64,000 nucleotides of DNA from Isoetes taiwanensis (taxonomy: Eukaryota; Streptophyta; Lycopodiopsida; Isoetales; Isoetaceae), in NCBI GenBank assembly GCA_021234155.1, contig JAJEKV010000215.1, forward strand, positions 620,001 through 684,000, written 5' to 3'. This document shows positions 46,601 to 57,190 of this stretch, piece after piece (positions within the stretch are counted from its first letter, which is position 1; every line of letters begins with the position of its first letter). The notes beneath the pieces were generated by a model, which was given only the letters and a program-made list of their open reading frames with translations, made no database searches and had not been told where the DNA came from. The translations under genes and the position numbers were made by a program.

Positions 46601-47330
46601 TCGACCTTAACAACTTTGCTACCAATTTGTTAGCCACTATTTTCATTCCTGGATGTCGAAAAATTTTCGAGGTCGGAAACTCTTCCAAGCTATCGACGCA
46701 AGCTCCATTGGCACTATTGCAAGCTCCATTACTGCTAAATAATTCTTGTATGTATCAAGTTGCATTCTTTCTAAATTTCTTCGAGGTTTTAAATCTCCTT
46801 GATGTATTTCATTTCCTATTAGATTAAACAAATGGATCCATAAAACCGTACGTGAGATTTTCACCTCATACGGCTCCTCGTTCGATCTCCTGACCATGAA
46901 AGTTTTGATTTTCCATTAATTTTTCAAATATTTATTCATTACAGCACGATCTCTCTTTCAGATTTTGTTTGAATTCGATATTAAATTATTACCTTTTATT
47001 ATTTTAGAGAGTAATAGAATTACATATTAACTTATCATTCCACATTTAATATTTTGTTAGATTAGATGTAGCTCCACATTTAATATTTTGTTAGATTAGA
47101 TGTAGCTCCAGATATTATTTCTCCCAATAGCGAATTCCATGAGATTGACGGGTTAGTGTGAGCTTATCCATGCGGTTATGCACTACCCAAATAGGAATCA
47201 ATTTTCATGAAGGATTTGGTTCGGCTTTCGTGCTCCGGTTCGGTCGGCATGCGCTGCCCGGTTTCGATGACCCACGTTGAAGGGGGATATCTATATCGGA
47301 TCGGATACGTTCTGATCAAGGCCCGCGAAT
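46601..47330 (-). other. Organelle-derived fragment with group II intron domain V
   Basis: Minus strand 46876-46843 reads as a textbook 34-nt group II domain V: GAGCCGTA lower stem, GAGGT-GAAA-ATCTC hairpin and the bulged return TACGGTTT. At 47330-47120 the sequence (GTGCATAACCGCATGGATAAGC on one strand, TTCGATGACCCACGTTGAAG on the other) resembles plant plastid group II intron sequence as I remember it. The order on the minus strand fits one intron. Transfer of plastid, less likely mitochondrial, DNA is inferred. The intron is not identified, and the 46601-46800 part is unassigned. Confidence 0.55.
47041..47108. repeat. 34-bp tandem duplication
   Basis: CACATTTAATATTTTGTTAG plus 14 bp at 47041-47074 repeats exactly at 47075-47108. 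Confidence 0.9.
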
Positions 47331-47788
47331 AACGAACGGTAAAGGCAGCTCTCTCTCACGGCCCGGCCTTTCTTCTCTTCCGCGATGAATTGCTTGCAAA
47401 AGTCCTACATTTCTTTTCTCTCCCCCTCCGTGCCGTGGGCTGAGGAGGAAGTAAGGGCTCGGTGGGAAGAGGATCGTATCACGAGAGAGCATCGGCCTAG
47501 ATATATAAGGAGGCACCTCCTTCTTGTCGAACCGTTCCGGTTCAACGCCGGTCTTGATCCTTCTAGGCATCTGTCTCGTATTCCTGCTCGCCTTCGGGCC
47601 ATTGTACTCTTGATTCCTGTTCATATATCAGATTCTTTGCCGATCTTGACATATTTCTTGCGTATTTTCCACGTATTTTCCTTGTTTTCGCCTAGGTTCA
47701 TGACAGTTTGAACAGGAATCCCTTACCCGTTCTTGCCTGCTCTAATCCTAAGCACTTTTTTTGCTCATATTTGGTGATTTTATATCTA
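47331..47788 (+). other. Possible LTR/leader of a second gypsy element
   Basis: A TATA box (GATATATAAGGAGG) at about 47499-47512 is followed by a GC-rich leader-like stretch and then the gag remnant. This layout fits an LTR R-U5 region and leader, but neither LTR end nor a PBS was found. Confidence 0.35.
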
Positions 47789-48240
47789 TGGAGGAGGTTT
47801 CGACTTTATTACAGCAGGTCCAGCAGCTTGTTTAAGTATGCCAGCAGTTGCAGTTGGACAATAAAGAGCTTATGTTGCTTCACATGAATTTGCTTCTAGC
47901 TCAGGATTGAGGCTATCAGAGCCTAAGATCGATCACCGCGAGAGAAGTTTGGCGGCTTTTCGGTCCAAGCTCATGATTTTTTGAATCGGTCGGGCTTGTG
48001 ATTCAGCTCCATCCTCATAGATATCCCACGGCCCAAGAACAAGTTGGGCTAATTGGTTCTCTTCTCACAGGGCCAGCTCTAAGTTGATTTGCTCCTTTAT
48101 TGGAGAAAGGAGCCCCAGAGTTGCAAGATTTTGTTGCTTTTACTACAGAGCTCGAGGCATGCTTTGGAGACACCGATCATCAGCGCACAACAGTCACGAA
48201 ACTTTGCAATCTAAGGCATTCAGCACACTTTTGTGCTGCA
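47789..48240 (+). pseudogene. Ty3/gypsy gag remnant
   Basis: Starts ATGGAGGAGGTTTCG (MEEVSTLLQQVQQLV, then a stop), with a Gln-rich coiled-coil-like start. The gag core follows: LNRVGLVIQLHPHRYPT, GLIGSLLTGPALS, then a stop where Trp is usual. Next come FAPLLEKGAPELQDFVAF, ELEACFGD and RTTVTKLCNLR. Frames are interrupted at least four times. No pol follows; the next 500 bp are unassigned. Confidence 0.7.
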
Positions 48241-48760
48241 TCAAAAGCATGTAATCTTTTATAACTTCCAACATCTAATGTCAAAATCATGACTGTTTTT
48301 TAACATCTACTATCAGTAGATTTTTGTACTATTTTGAAACACTTACATCTATCAATGTATTGTTTTGTAATATGTACGGTCCATCATTGTATCATTGTAC
48401 CATTGTATGAATCTCTGATACATCTCGGCCATGCATGTTTATGCGTTCTTAATAATAGGACAATGTTGTGAGTTTGGAAAGTGTAAATTTTGCATTGCTA
48501 TGCAATGGCCACCAATAAACCACTTAATTGAGCACAGGTTGAGACTATAGCTTTTAAGCCAATGGGTATAAGCTTCGAATTCGAAGAAAAATGTGGCTTC
48601 AAAAGAAAGCAAGCCAAAGAAGCAGGAGCCTAACTCCTTGCGGTTACAGTTGAAGAATCCAGGTTCAGTCATTGTTGATGTAATCACTATAATTAACCAA
48701 GACCAAAAGCTTACTATGGTTATTGTCTCTTCAAGTTAGTGTGGAGCTGGAGAAGACCAC
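48241..48760. other. Unassigned spacer
   Basis: No gene supported. Local AT-rich microrepeats (ATCATTGTA) at 48370-48410. Confidence 0.35.
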
Positions 48761-49868
48761 TATAAACCTTTATGCAATGCAGAATAGCTGTTACAGAATA
48801 GATCTCTGCGATTGGGCACGCAAAGCACACCATTCAGAGCACTTTCGTGGAACCCGATATTCTTTGTATGGGGTAGAGGTGCGGGGCGGCCGGTTAGCAA
48901 GGGTACTTGGGATAAGCTAGAGAGGGTACATAAGGCTTTCCTGACATACAGCCTAAGCGTCAAGGACACGGTGCCTTATCCAATTTTGTTGTATGAGACT
49001 GGCTTTTGGCCCCTGCAGCATTCTGCTATGCGCAGGCACCTTGCGTATTTCCATAAGGTTGACAGAATGGATGCACAACGTCTTCCTCCCCGGGCTCTGT
49101 TATTGGCACAAGGGCCACAACATCTGAAGAGAGTGTGGCAGGAGCATTGTAGGGGATGGTTCACAAGATGGTCCATAGACTATCAACACATTATGGATAT
49201 GTCGGATATCGCGGGAGGTGGGTGCATTTGAATGGCGCTTTCTTTGCCTCTACGTGGGATCGCCCACTCTTGCAAAGCCCAAAACAGAGCACTACCACAC
49301 ATAGGTCAATCTGTCGCTTGAACACGGCCCCCAACAGTATTTGAAGGGACAAATCTCCACCAAGAAACGGAGAGCTATAGCTGCAATAAGGACAGGGTCC
49401 CACCATCTCAGAATTGAGACATGCCGCTGGGGTACGGATGGAGGGCAGGGAATCCCCCGGCATGAGAGATTATGCCAGTGTTGTCACATGCAGATAGCAG
49501 AAGATGAACACCATGCTCTACAGGAATGCCCAGCATATGCACACATCCGAGCAGCTCATGCCGATCTCAGATGCTCTGAGATAGCAATTCATCAACTGCT
49601 GGCTTTGCTAATGGTGGCACGTCTTGCATCCTACATTCTGCAAGTCTGCACCGTTAGGGAGTCCCTCACAACACAGGGAATTTGAGCGCCCAGATAGGGC
49701 CTCTCAACGCCTACTACAAGGGTTTTTCCTCCCACATGGAGGGTTTTTTCATCCCAGTGGTAGAGACACATTGTACAGGGTTTCTATGGTTTTCTTTTGT
49801 GTTTGGAAACTTTCCACTATATTGTAAAACCGTCTCATAGGCCAGTTGGCCTCCGTAGACGTTAAAAT
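48761..49868 (+). mobile_element. 5'-truncated LINE, same family as LINE-M
   Basis: Starts inside the RT C-terminal part (NLYAMQNSCYRIDLCDWA), continues RVHKAFLTYSLSVKDTVPYP and LLYETGFWPLQ, and ends with the zinc-knuckle-like RLCQCC..IAEDEHHALQECPAY at 49470-49540. The frame closes at 49685. The 3' UTR holds a GGGTTTTTCC/GGAGGGTTTTTT hairpin and CATAGGCCAGTTGGCCTCCGTAGACG, both shared with LINE-M, and runs into the TTCC microsatellite. Two frameshifts interrupt the coding part. Confidence 0.8.
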
Positions 49869-50220
49869 ATCCTTCCTTCCTTCCTTCCTTCCTTCCTTCC
49901 TTCCTTCCTTCCTTCCTTCCTTCCTTCCTTCCTTCCTTCCTTCCTTCCTTCCTTCCTTCCTTCCTTCCTTCCTTCCTTCCTTCCTTCCTTCCTTCCTTCC
50001 TTCCTTCCTTCCTTCCTTCCTTCCTTCCTTCCTTCCTTCCTTCCTTCCTTCCTTCCTTCCTTCCTTCCTTCCTTCCTTCCTTCCTTCCTTCCTTCCTTCC
50101 TTCCTTCCTTCCTTCCTTCCTTCCTTCCTTCCTTCCTTCCTTCCTTCCTTCCTTCCTTCCTTCCTTCCTTCCTTCCTTCCTTCCTTCCTTCCTTCCTTCC
50201 TTCCTTCGTTCGTTCGTTCG
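49869..50220. repeat. (TTCC)n microsatellite, about 340 bp
   Basis: About 84 uninterrupted TTCC units, then four TTCG units. The open frame across it (Ser-Phe-Leu-Pro repeats) is an artefact. It forms the 3' tail of the LINE just upstream. Confidence 0.97.
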
Positions 50221-51070
50221 TCTACAACCTCTTAAATAAGGCGGTGATTCTGCATAGCAATTTCTTGTTGAGCTTTAGGATATGAATTTGACATGGCTTG
50301 CTTGCCAATATGATTTGGGTGCAGGCAATTATATCAGTGCGTTGAGACAAGACAAAATCTAATCGCATCTGTCACCTCCAGCAAAGACAGTATCTGTTCT
50401 ATAATCCCTTGTAATAGACATGTCTTGATAGATCTCTTTGGGTCTTGAACAGAGCATTGCTTTGAACCTTACAAAATCTTTGAGTTATTTGAAATAAGGG
50501 CTTTCTTGTGTACTATTTTTATCATTGCTCAAATTTGTTGCAGTGATTGTTTCACAGCTTTGTTGCACAAATTATTTCAATGATTATTTGTTGCAATGAT
50601 TATTTCACAGACTATTTTAATGATTATTTGTTGTAATAATATTTGTTGCAATAATTAGTTAGATTATCTGTTGCAACAATTATTTCATAGATTTGTTGCA
50701 CAATTTGTTGCACAGATTATTCCTATGCTTTTGATATTGTTAGTGGCATAAATTTATGAACCCTCACCTACAGTATCCCACTCCATTTTCACAATTGTAT
50801 GTCAAGATTTCTATCTGCCAATATAATATTGATGATCAAGTGTGAATCCAAAACTCCACATCAAATTGCAGCAGATAGAACTTGTGAATATGTTCTTCAA
50901 TTGACTATGGAATACCTGTGAGCCACTATTCAAACAACTCATAGTTATAAATTGATACAAGGATATGATACAAATATAAATTGATACAAGGATCTGATAC
51001 AAGTAAAAATTGATACAAGAATCTGATACAAGTATACATTGATGCAAGGATTTGGAAGATATTGGAATGG
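50221..51070. repeat. Two AT-rich minisatellites
   Basis: At about 50530-50730 an imperfect unit of 20-28 bp built on TTGTTGCAATGATTATTTCA recurs about eight times. At 50948-51055 a 32-bp unit (AAATTGATACAAGGATCTGA start) recurs about four times. The rest is unassigned. Confidence 0.7.
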
Positions 51071-52260
51071 TGGTAACTTTACACACTGGTATAGTTAGTG
51101 CCTCACAGATTGACAGTCTGTGGCACTTATCTCATTCTTTGCACCTCAGTTTTTTCACTGAGCTTGCTTAAATATCTAGCTTAATGTGAAGCAACAGATG
51201 ATAATGGCATTCAGGCCAGAGATGTTGAGGAAATTGTGCATTTAGATTCTGACGAACCTGGCGAAGACATGAGCTTCCTACCCAACTAGGTTTCTTAAAC
51301 TGTAGATTTATTTCAAAGTAGCAGTAGCTCTATACGGCTTGTTAACTTTGAATTTTAATTAGATTTTTTAGCGTCTTGATTGAATACTGCTAAATGCGAA
51401 CTAAAGGTGGTAGGTGAAAGGCCAAATCGTATTTACTGTTGTTTAGAAAAGTAGAAAAGCTTGGAGCACTTTGTGTCATTGCCACGCATAAAATTAAAAG
51501 ATCCAACTATTGTGGTCCACCACACATTAATGCTCTAATGGGGCTATCACCCTTAGTAATCTATTTTGACTTTATTTGTATGATTTATATGTGACAACAA
51601 ATACATGGACCTTGTTTACTACCTTCTCAATCTATGTTTTGTAGGTTCTTTTCATCATTGTCTAAGCCCTTTTGCAGCCTCTTCCCATGTCTGGACATCA
51701 GAATATATGTCTGGCATAGATCTAATTATAATACCTAGCCAAAGCAAGATCTTCTCAACTCCACATTTCCATATGTTCTATAAGCACTAAACAAGCATGC
51801 CCAGCAATTGGAAAAACATGAAATATACCTTTGGGCATTGTGTTAAGAGAACATGATATACAATGGCATCTTGTGGTGAAGCCTGTTGTGTGTCCACATT
51901 GATTGGCGTACTTTGCTTTGTACCTAAAAGCTAGAGAATTATTCAAGTATATAGAGCATTCAATATCAAAGGTCTGATATAGAGAATTTGTTGTTCAATA
52001 CAAGCAATCAATATCAAAGGTCTGAATTTAAACAATGTGTCCAAAAAACAAATGACGTGTTCAAAAAATATAAGTGCCCTGTTATAGTTTGGTCTGTTAC
52101 TTTGGCACAGAATTTGTAAGGACACTTTAGAAACTTGGAATTCAGCTAATAAAGTATTAACATCAATGTCCTCTTGGAAAGTACCTGACAAATACATTAC
52201 AAACAATGAGTATATTGTTTCAGCACATGATTAATGAGCATATGGATCATGTATATACCA
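51071..52260. other. Unassigned spacer
   Basis: A short coding-like phrase (DVEEIVHLDSDEPGEDM, about 51217-51270) ends at a stop at 51288, with no family recognised. Nothing else supported. Confidence 0.35.
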
Positions 52261-52981
52261 TCAATGATTGGTTTTTGCTGCAGCCAATTTTGCAATCTCA
52301 AGAAGAGTTTCTTTAGTTATTTGGCATATACTTTGGGTCATAATAGCCATTGATTCAGCAATTTTAAGGTTGTTAGCAAACCTCATCAACTCAAATTGTT
52401 TAACTAACTGCATTTTCTTGCATGATTCCTCTTTCATAAAGTTTAGCTTCTTTGATTTGATATCTCTAAAGACAGTTGTCATACCTGAATACCATTAGCT
52501 ACCAAGGTCTGTTTTTGGAGGTTCACTAGTTGGAGGTTCACTAGTAATACTTGCTATATCTTCAAAAGCATCTTGAAATGAAGCATTATCTCCAAAAGCT
52601 TCATAACATGCATCAGTCATGAAGATTTCAAACATATTGCAAGTGCATTTCAGTAGATTAGAATGTCTCATCTCCAAAATTCCTATCATCATCATCTGCA
52701 TCTATGTCATGATCTCGGGTATAACCACGCTTAAGCTCTTCCATTCTTGCACAGAATAGCCAAATGGATGGCTCAACTCTTGTTCTCTCACATGTCTCTT
52801 TTTCATCTTTAAATTTCGTTTGTATCTTATCCCATTTGTTCTTCAACAGTCTCAATTCTTCCAAGCTAGGGACAATTGTCTGCAACTTGTTCATTACTTC
52901 TTTCCATTGTGAATTTGCAAGATTCAAATTACAATTGTTGTGCATCTTGAATTCATTGATCAAGTAGCATTGTCTGATCAC
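52261..52981 (-). pseudogene. Myb/SANT-like protein remnant (Harbinger-associated type)
   Basis: Minus strand from 52981: NEFKMHNNCNLNLANSQWKE, then LKNKWDKIQTKFKDEKE and PSIWLFCARMEELKRG. This is the second half of the plant Myb/SANT-like DNA-binding domain found in L10-interacting-MYB-like proteins and in the second ORF of PIF/Harbinger transposons. A frame shift near 52670 leads to an acidic, Ser/Pro region, and another piece (52482-52261) forms a basic helix-rich C-terminus ending KLAAAKTNH. It lacks the first SANT helix and is split over three frames. Whether introns or decay explain this is unresolved; no transposase was found nearby. Confidence 0.55.
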
Positions 52982-54533
52982 TCAATAGGGTGCTTTCTTT
53001 TCTTTGTCTTCTAAGATATGCTAACTACATTATCACTTGCAACAATTGAAGCCAATTTCAAGAAACAAAATTTCTGCGTCCAAAGCTTACACGCTTCAAA
53101 GTCTAAGAGATATCACAGAAGGAGAGGAAGGTCTAGGGGATATCAGAAAATATCTGGAGAGGGATCTCATCTGACTGTAGAACTGGTTATAGTCCCTTTC
53201 TTTGAATTGCATCTTTTTAGAGCCTAACTGAATGCACAAGTTATGGTCTCTTTTTTTGAATTGCTTCATTTTTTAGAGCCTGGTACTTTTCTCCAACCTC
53301 TCGCTTGATCATATCCATAAAAAAGGAGTTTTGGTAACTAAAGACTATTCTTATTATATCCATAAAAAAAGAGATTTGGTAACTAAGAAACTATTCTTAT
53401 TCTATCATGTGATAAGACTTGATTGGCATTTTTAGTTAGTTCAATTGGGCAGTTGATCGAGCATCTTATGATGATAACTTCTGCTCCTACTCGCTCCTAC
53501 TCTAATCACTCTTTTTTTCTTAAAAAAAAAAAAAAAGATAATGTCGCTGATTGACTCAACCATTAAATCCCAACAAAAAGCCAGGGTCGTACGTGTGGCA
53601 ACTGAGCGGAGAGAAATGGAGGAAAGGAGAGAGAGTCGGTGGACGATTCAAGCCCAAGCAAGCGACCCAAGCCCTGATCCAATATAAACTGCTTCAGGTC
53701 CGACGAAGGGGGATCAGATTTAGAGCCCGAACTGGGTCTGTCTAATGTTGCAGAAATTGGGTCTTCTTCTGCTGTCAATTTAAGCTTTAAAATTGAAGAA
53801 ATTGAAGGTAGTGCAATGCATAGATTGAGGCGCATTCTGAGCTCCGAAAGAAGGGCATCTTTCTCGAATCGCTGGGCCGATGCATAACAACAGAACGATC
53901 CATAAAATTATTAAAAAAATGCAAGAAATAGGGTCAGAAACATTGCATAATAGTGCAAATGGAGGATCCTACTCCTCTGTATATTAGCAACAATAAAACC
54001 AGTCTGCAATCCAGAGAAGCGGCGCACAGATCTGTTCATCAGAAGCCCTGTTCCCAGAACAAGGTTAAAACGGGAAAAAAAAGCTTTGTTTCCAGAACTG
54101 CTCCATAGCCATACGCTTCCGATCGCAGAGGTCGATCCCGCTCGCGAACCTGCAGGAAATACAAATTCATACCTACATTTCAGGGACCAGCACCACACGT
54201 CGGAGAAAATCTGCCAGGGAGGCCTTGAAGCAGGTCGATTTCAACCAAGCCTAGAGACTTTCAGATATGCCAAAAATGAACCGCATGCAAATCCGGCCAT
54301 CCTTGCACAACCATGGCAAAAAAGAACACCCTGTTCAACGGCCACGAACATTTTGACAAAAAAGCAAAAAAAAAGGACCAAGAAATAGTCATTGGGAAAC
54401 CTACTAACTTTGGTATTTTGGAAGTTTAGTATAATCTCGCCGATTGGCATTTTTAGTTAGTTCAATTGGGCAGTTGATCGAGCATCTTATGATGTTTGCT
54501 TTCTACTAACTTTGGTATTTTGTAAGTATAGTA
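52982..54533. repeat. Spacer rich in short direct duplications
   Basis: No gene supported. Duplicated phrases: TTTGAATTGC...TTTTTAGAGCCT at about 53200 and 53254; a 45-bp unit at about 53311 and 53357; an exact 53-bp unit at 53421-53473 and 54442-54494; a 42-bp unit at about 54400 and 54503. An A-run lies at 53521-53535. A 95-codon minus frame (54198-53911) has no recognisable features. Confidence 0.6.
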
Positions 54534-55060
54534 TAATCCCACCGTCTGAATGCAGTGCCTTATTTTGCAAGCTTTATCAATATGTAGCAAAATACCGGGG
54601 GGTTCAGGGGGGTTTGATATGGATGTAAAAAATAACAATTCCTGAAACCATAGACAATATATCCCTAAAACAATTGAATGAGTTGTTATAAAAAAAAACA
54701 AAGATTCAAGATAAAAAATAATTACATTAGCTCACTGGGTATATTGGTTAAAGTAGTCTTATTAGGACATTGAGTTATTTTGGTAGAGGTTCGAGCCCCC
54801 GTATTTCATGTTCTAAAATCTTAGGCAAAGCCGTATAGAGGTTCGATATTCCCTCAAAACCTTAAGTGAAATCGTATTTTGATATTTCAAAATCATAGGC
54901 GCCTCCAATCACCCTCAAAACCTTAAGGGAAATCGTATTTTGATATTTCAAAATCATAGGCGCCTCCAATCATAAATGACTATAAGGAAAACGAGAGGTG
55001 CTCACATGTCCGATACGATCTGGGTCGTAGGATCGATGAATCCGACGACTATGGTAGTCT
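54534..55060 (+). mobile_element. SINE-like element with tRNA-type promoter, copy 2
   Basis: Homologous to 4466-4990. The A box TAGCTCACTGG (54728-54738) and B box GGTTCGAGCCC (54788-54798) match pol III consensus closely, with 60 bp between box starts. A 61-bp block (54851-54911) is tandemly repeated at 54912-54972, absent from copy 1. No obvious tail. Confidence 0.6.
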
Positions 55061-55377
55061 TGCTGAATACGTCTAAGGAAAATGGATCTGCATTCTTGTC
55101 TTTTATGCAAATCAGAGACTACCGTGGGGCAATCATTTTGAGCAAGAATGAATAACATCATTTAGCCTTTATCATTGTTATTTAGCCTTTATCAAATCTA
55201 TTGTTATTATCTCATTAGCCTGTTGAATACGTCAAGGAATACAGATCTGCATTCTTGTCTTTTATCGAATCAGAGACTGCCATGTGGCGATCATTCTGAG
55301 CAAGAATGAATACACGCTTTCCGTTCTTGCTTCAACCTGTTGTATCCAGTTGCTGCACCATTGTTTTTTTTTTTTTC
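55061..55377. repeat. Direct duplication of about 90 bp
   Basis: The phrase from TGAATACGTC to GAGCAAGAATGAATA at 55064-55152 recurs at 55224-55312 with about ten changes, separated by about 70 bp of AT-rich sequence. A T-run precedes the hairpin at 55363-55376. Confidence 0.75.
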
Positions 55378-55490
55378 ATTGACGTAGTGGAAGATCAAGA
55401 AGTCGGATCATTCTTGGCCTGGCGGTAGCCAGCTCCCCTGTCAAGCCAAGAATGATCTCCTTGCTCTTCCACATTACATCAGCTCATTTA
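55378..55490. other. Long imperfect hairpin, possible small-RNA precursor
   Basis: The arm from 55387 (GTGGAAGATCAAGAAGTCG, then GATCATTCTTGGC) pairs with the arm at 55444-55471 (GCCAAGAATGATCTCC, then TTGCTCTTCCAC). The stem is about 28 bp with one 3-4-nt bulge, and pairing extends outward a further 8-10 bp. The loop contains a second small stem CTGGC-GGTA-GCCAG. Size and shape suit a plant miRNA precursor or a tiny inverted-repeat element; no known miRNA sequence is recognised. Confidence 0.5.
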
Positions 55491-55982
55491 GCTTTATTTC
55501 ATCTCAACGATCCCGTTTCAAAGACATGCATACCCACTTTCAAAATTTCTTTAGGAAAAGCAAAAGAATATAATGATATTTGCTTCCACCACACAAACAA
55601 AACTCGAAAAAAGCACACCTGTCAAACCTTACAGCATTCAATAGTTCTCTCAAAATGGCCCTACAACCATATAAAGATCAAACTTATTAAAGGTCAAGCA
55701 GTAAAAAAGTTGCAGATATGGAATATTACAAAATTTTGTCACAAGAACACCAGATTCAGCACTAATCTATTGTTTGCATTGTATAAAGCATTGACCTGAA
55801 AACACTGTGATACATACAACACATATTTACAGGACAAGACAAGCGACCATGAGTTCTATGTAATCACAAATAACAGAGGTTATATTTACAACGTAAGACC
55901 ATTAACCCTTTAGATATTAAAAATCCAGGTATTGTTTTCCAGTTTGGAAGCAGCAGACTCCCTCATGCCACAAAACGCTTTT
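55491..55982 (-). other. 3' flank of MBF1
   Basis: Probable 3' untranslated region and downstream flank of MBF1. A 115-codon plus-strand frame at 55452-55799 has no family features. Confidence 0.35.
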
Positions 55983-57114
55983 TCATTTTTTACCCCGAAG
56001 CTTAACCCCTAAGACTCTTTCCAGTTTACCAATAATCTGCTGGTTAGGAATAGCCTTTCCAGACTCATACTCCTGAATCACTTGAGGCTTCTCATTGATT
56101 TGCTGTTAATGAATAACATGTACTTCAGAGTTAGTAAAAATGACTTGAATCTTAACTTGCTTGCTTAAGAGATACCTGAGCTAGTTGAGCCTGAGTAAGT
56201 TTCTTATCCACGCGTGCTTGAATCAGATTTTTCTTCAACTCCGTAGGCACGCGCTCATCTAAACAACATGACCTTAAACATCAATAAAACGGTACACAAC
56301 CAATTCTGCATGATAACAAATTTTCTTAGTTATACGGGTATACATTTGTACATTTCCATTAACAACAGGTCATGTAATTCTTCAATATCCAGTCCAGTGC
56401 TATAGGATGTAATTTTGGCAGCAAACATTTGATAATTACAAATGAAGAGTAACTAGCATGTGCAATCGAAACGTAGACATTGGAACAAAAGTTCTTACTA
56501 AAGAACCTATGCAATAATGTTACACAAGAAAAGCACAACTTACGAGCAAGCACTTCAGTTTCATCATCAAGCTTTCGTGTATTCAATCCAGGGGTACTCG
56601 ACGCTGCCTTATTTGCTCCAGCATTGTCTGTTTTGCAACAAAGAAAAGTAGCAAAGGCCCGTTTGTGAACGAGAAAAATTTGTAACAAAAACAACTTATA
56701 GTAAGTCTAAGGTACAAACACTCAGATAAGGTAAGGAAACCGTAATACTCATAACTTATGTATAAACATGTAACAGGCTTCAAAGGCGACCAAGGAATGA
56801 TTAGAAGTAATTTCAACCCTATAAACAAACTTGATGCTAGGACGTTTGGCCGATATTTCTTTCACATGACTCTGACACAAAAGATTGTAGGAATGGCAAA
56901 TAAATACTTACAAATAGAAGAAGGGGCGGCGTCGAATCGAAAAAAAAAAGGGTAAGAGAGAAAAGAACTTACGTTTTTTTATGGTTTCAATGGGGCCGCC
57001 TGCTCTGCGGGCCTCGTTAACGGCCTTCTCATCCCGCTTAGCTCCGGAAGTAAGAGGCTTCTTCCTGATCACAACAGGCTCCCAATCCTGAGAAATTGGT
57101 CCGATACCCGCCAT
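55983..57114 (-). CDS. MBF1: Multiprotein-bridging factor 1 (4 exons)
   Basis: Transcriptional coactivator that bridges bZIP-type activators and TATA-binding protein; in plants linked to stress and ethylene responses. Minus-strand exons: 57114-56973, 56627-56544, 56258-56176 and 56102-55983, 429 nt, 142 residues, exactly the usual MBF1a/b length. The N-terminal domain opens [19 protein letters not shown]. Residues 76-142 form the Cro/C1-type helix-turn-helix, with [38 protein letters not shown] and the basic end LRGKK. Two donors are GTAAGT and one GTATCT; all acceptors are AG. Frame intact, no lesion seen. The heat-induced MBF1c type is longer and more divergent, so this is the a/b type. Confidence 0.96.
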
Positions 57115-57190
57115 TTGTGTAGCTCTTGTGCGTTTAGTGCAAATGCAATTATGGAATTAGGGCAGACTCCTTTTATAGCAGAATCACGAA
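57115..57190 (-). promoter_or_regulatory. MBF1 core promoter
   Basis: Minus strand CTATAAAAGGAG puts a consensus TATA box at 57177-57171, about 57 bp before the ATG, leaving a short leader of roughly 25-30 nt. Confidence 0.75.

Noticed and set aside
49846-50235. Open frame of Ser-Phe-Leu-Pro repeats
   Set aside because: It is only a translation of the TTCC microsatellite and has no start context or domain.
54728-54800. True tRNA gene
   Set aside because: A and B boxes are 60 bp apart and no acceptor or anticodon stem can be drawn; the sequence is part of a longer repeat.
54851-54972. CRISPR-like direct repeats
   Set aside because: Only two abutting 61-bp copies without spacers, inside a eukaryotic repeat.
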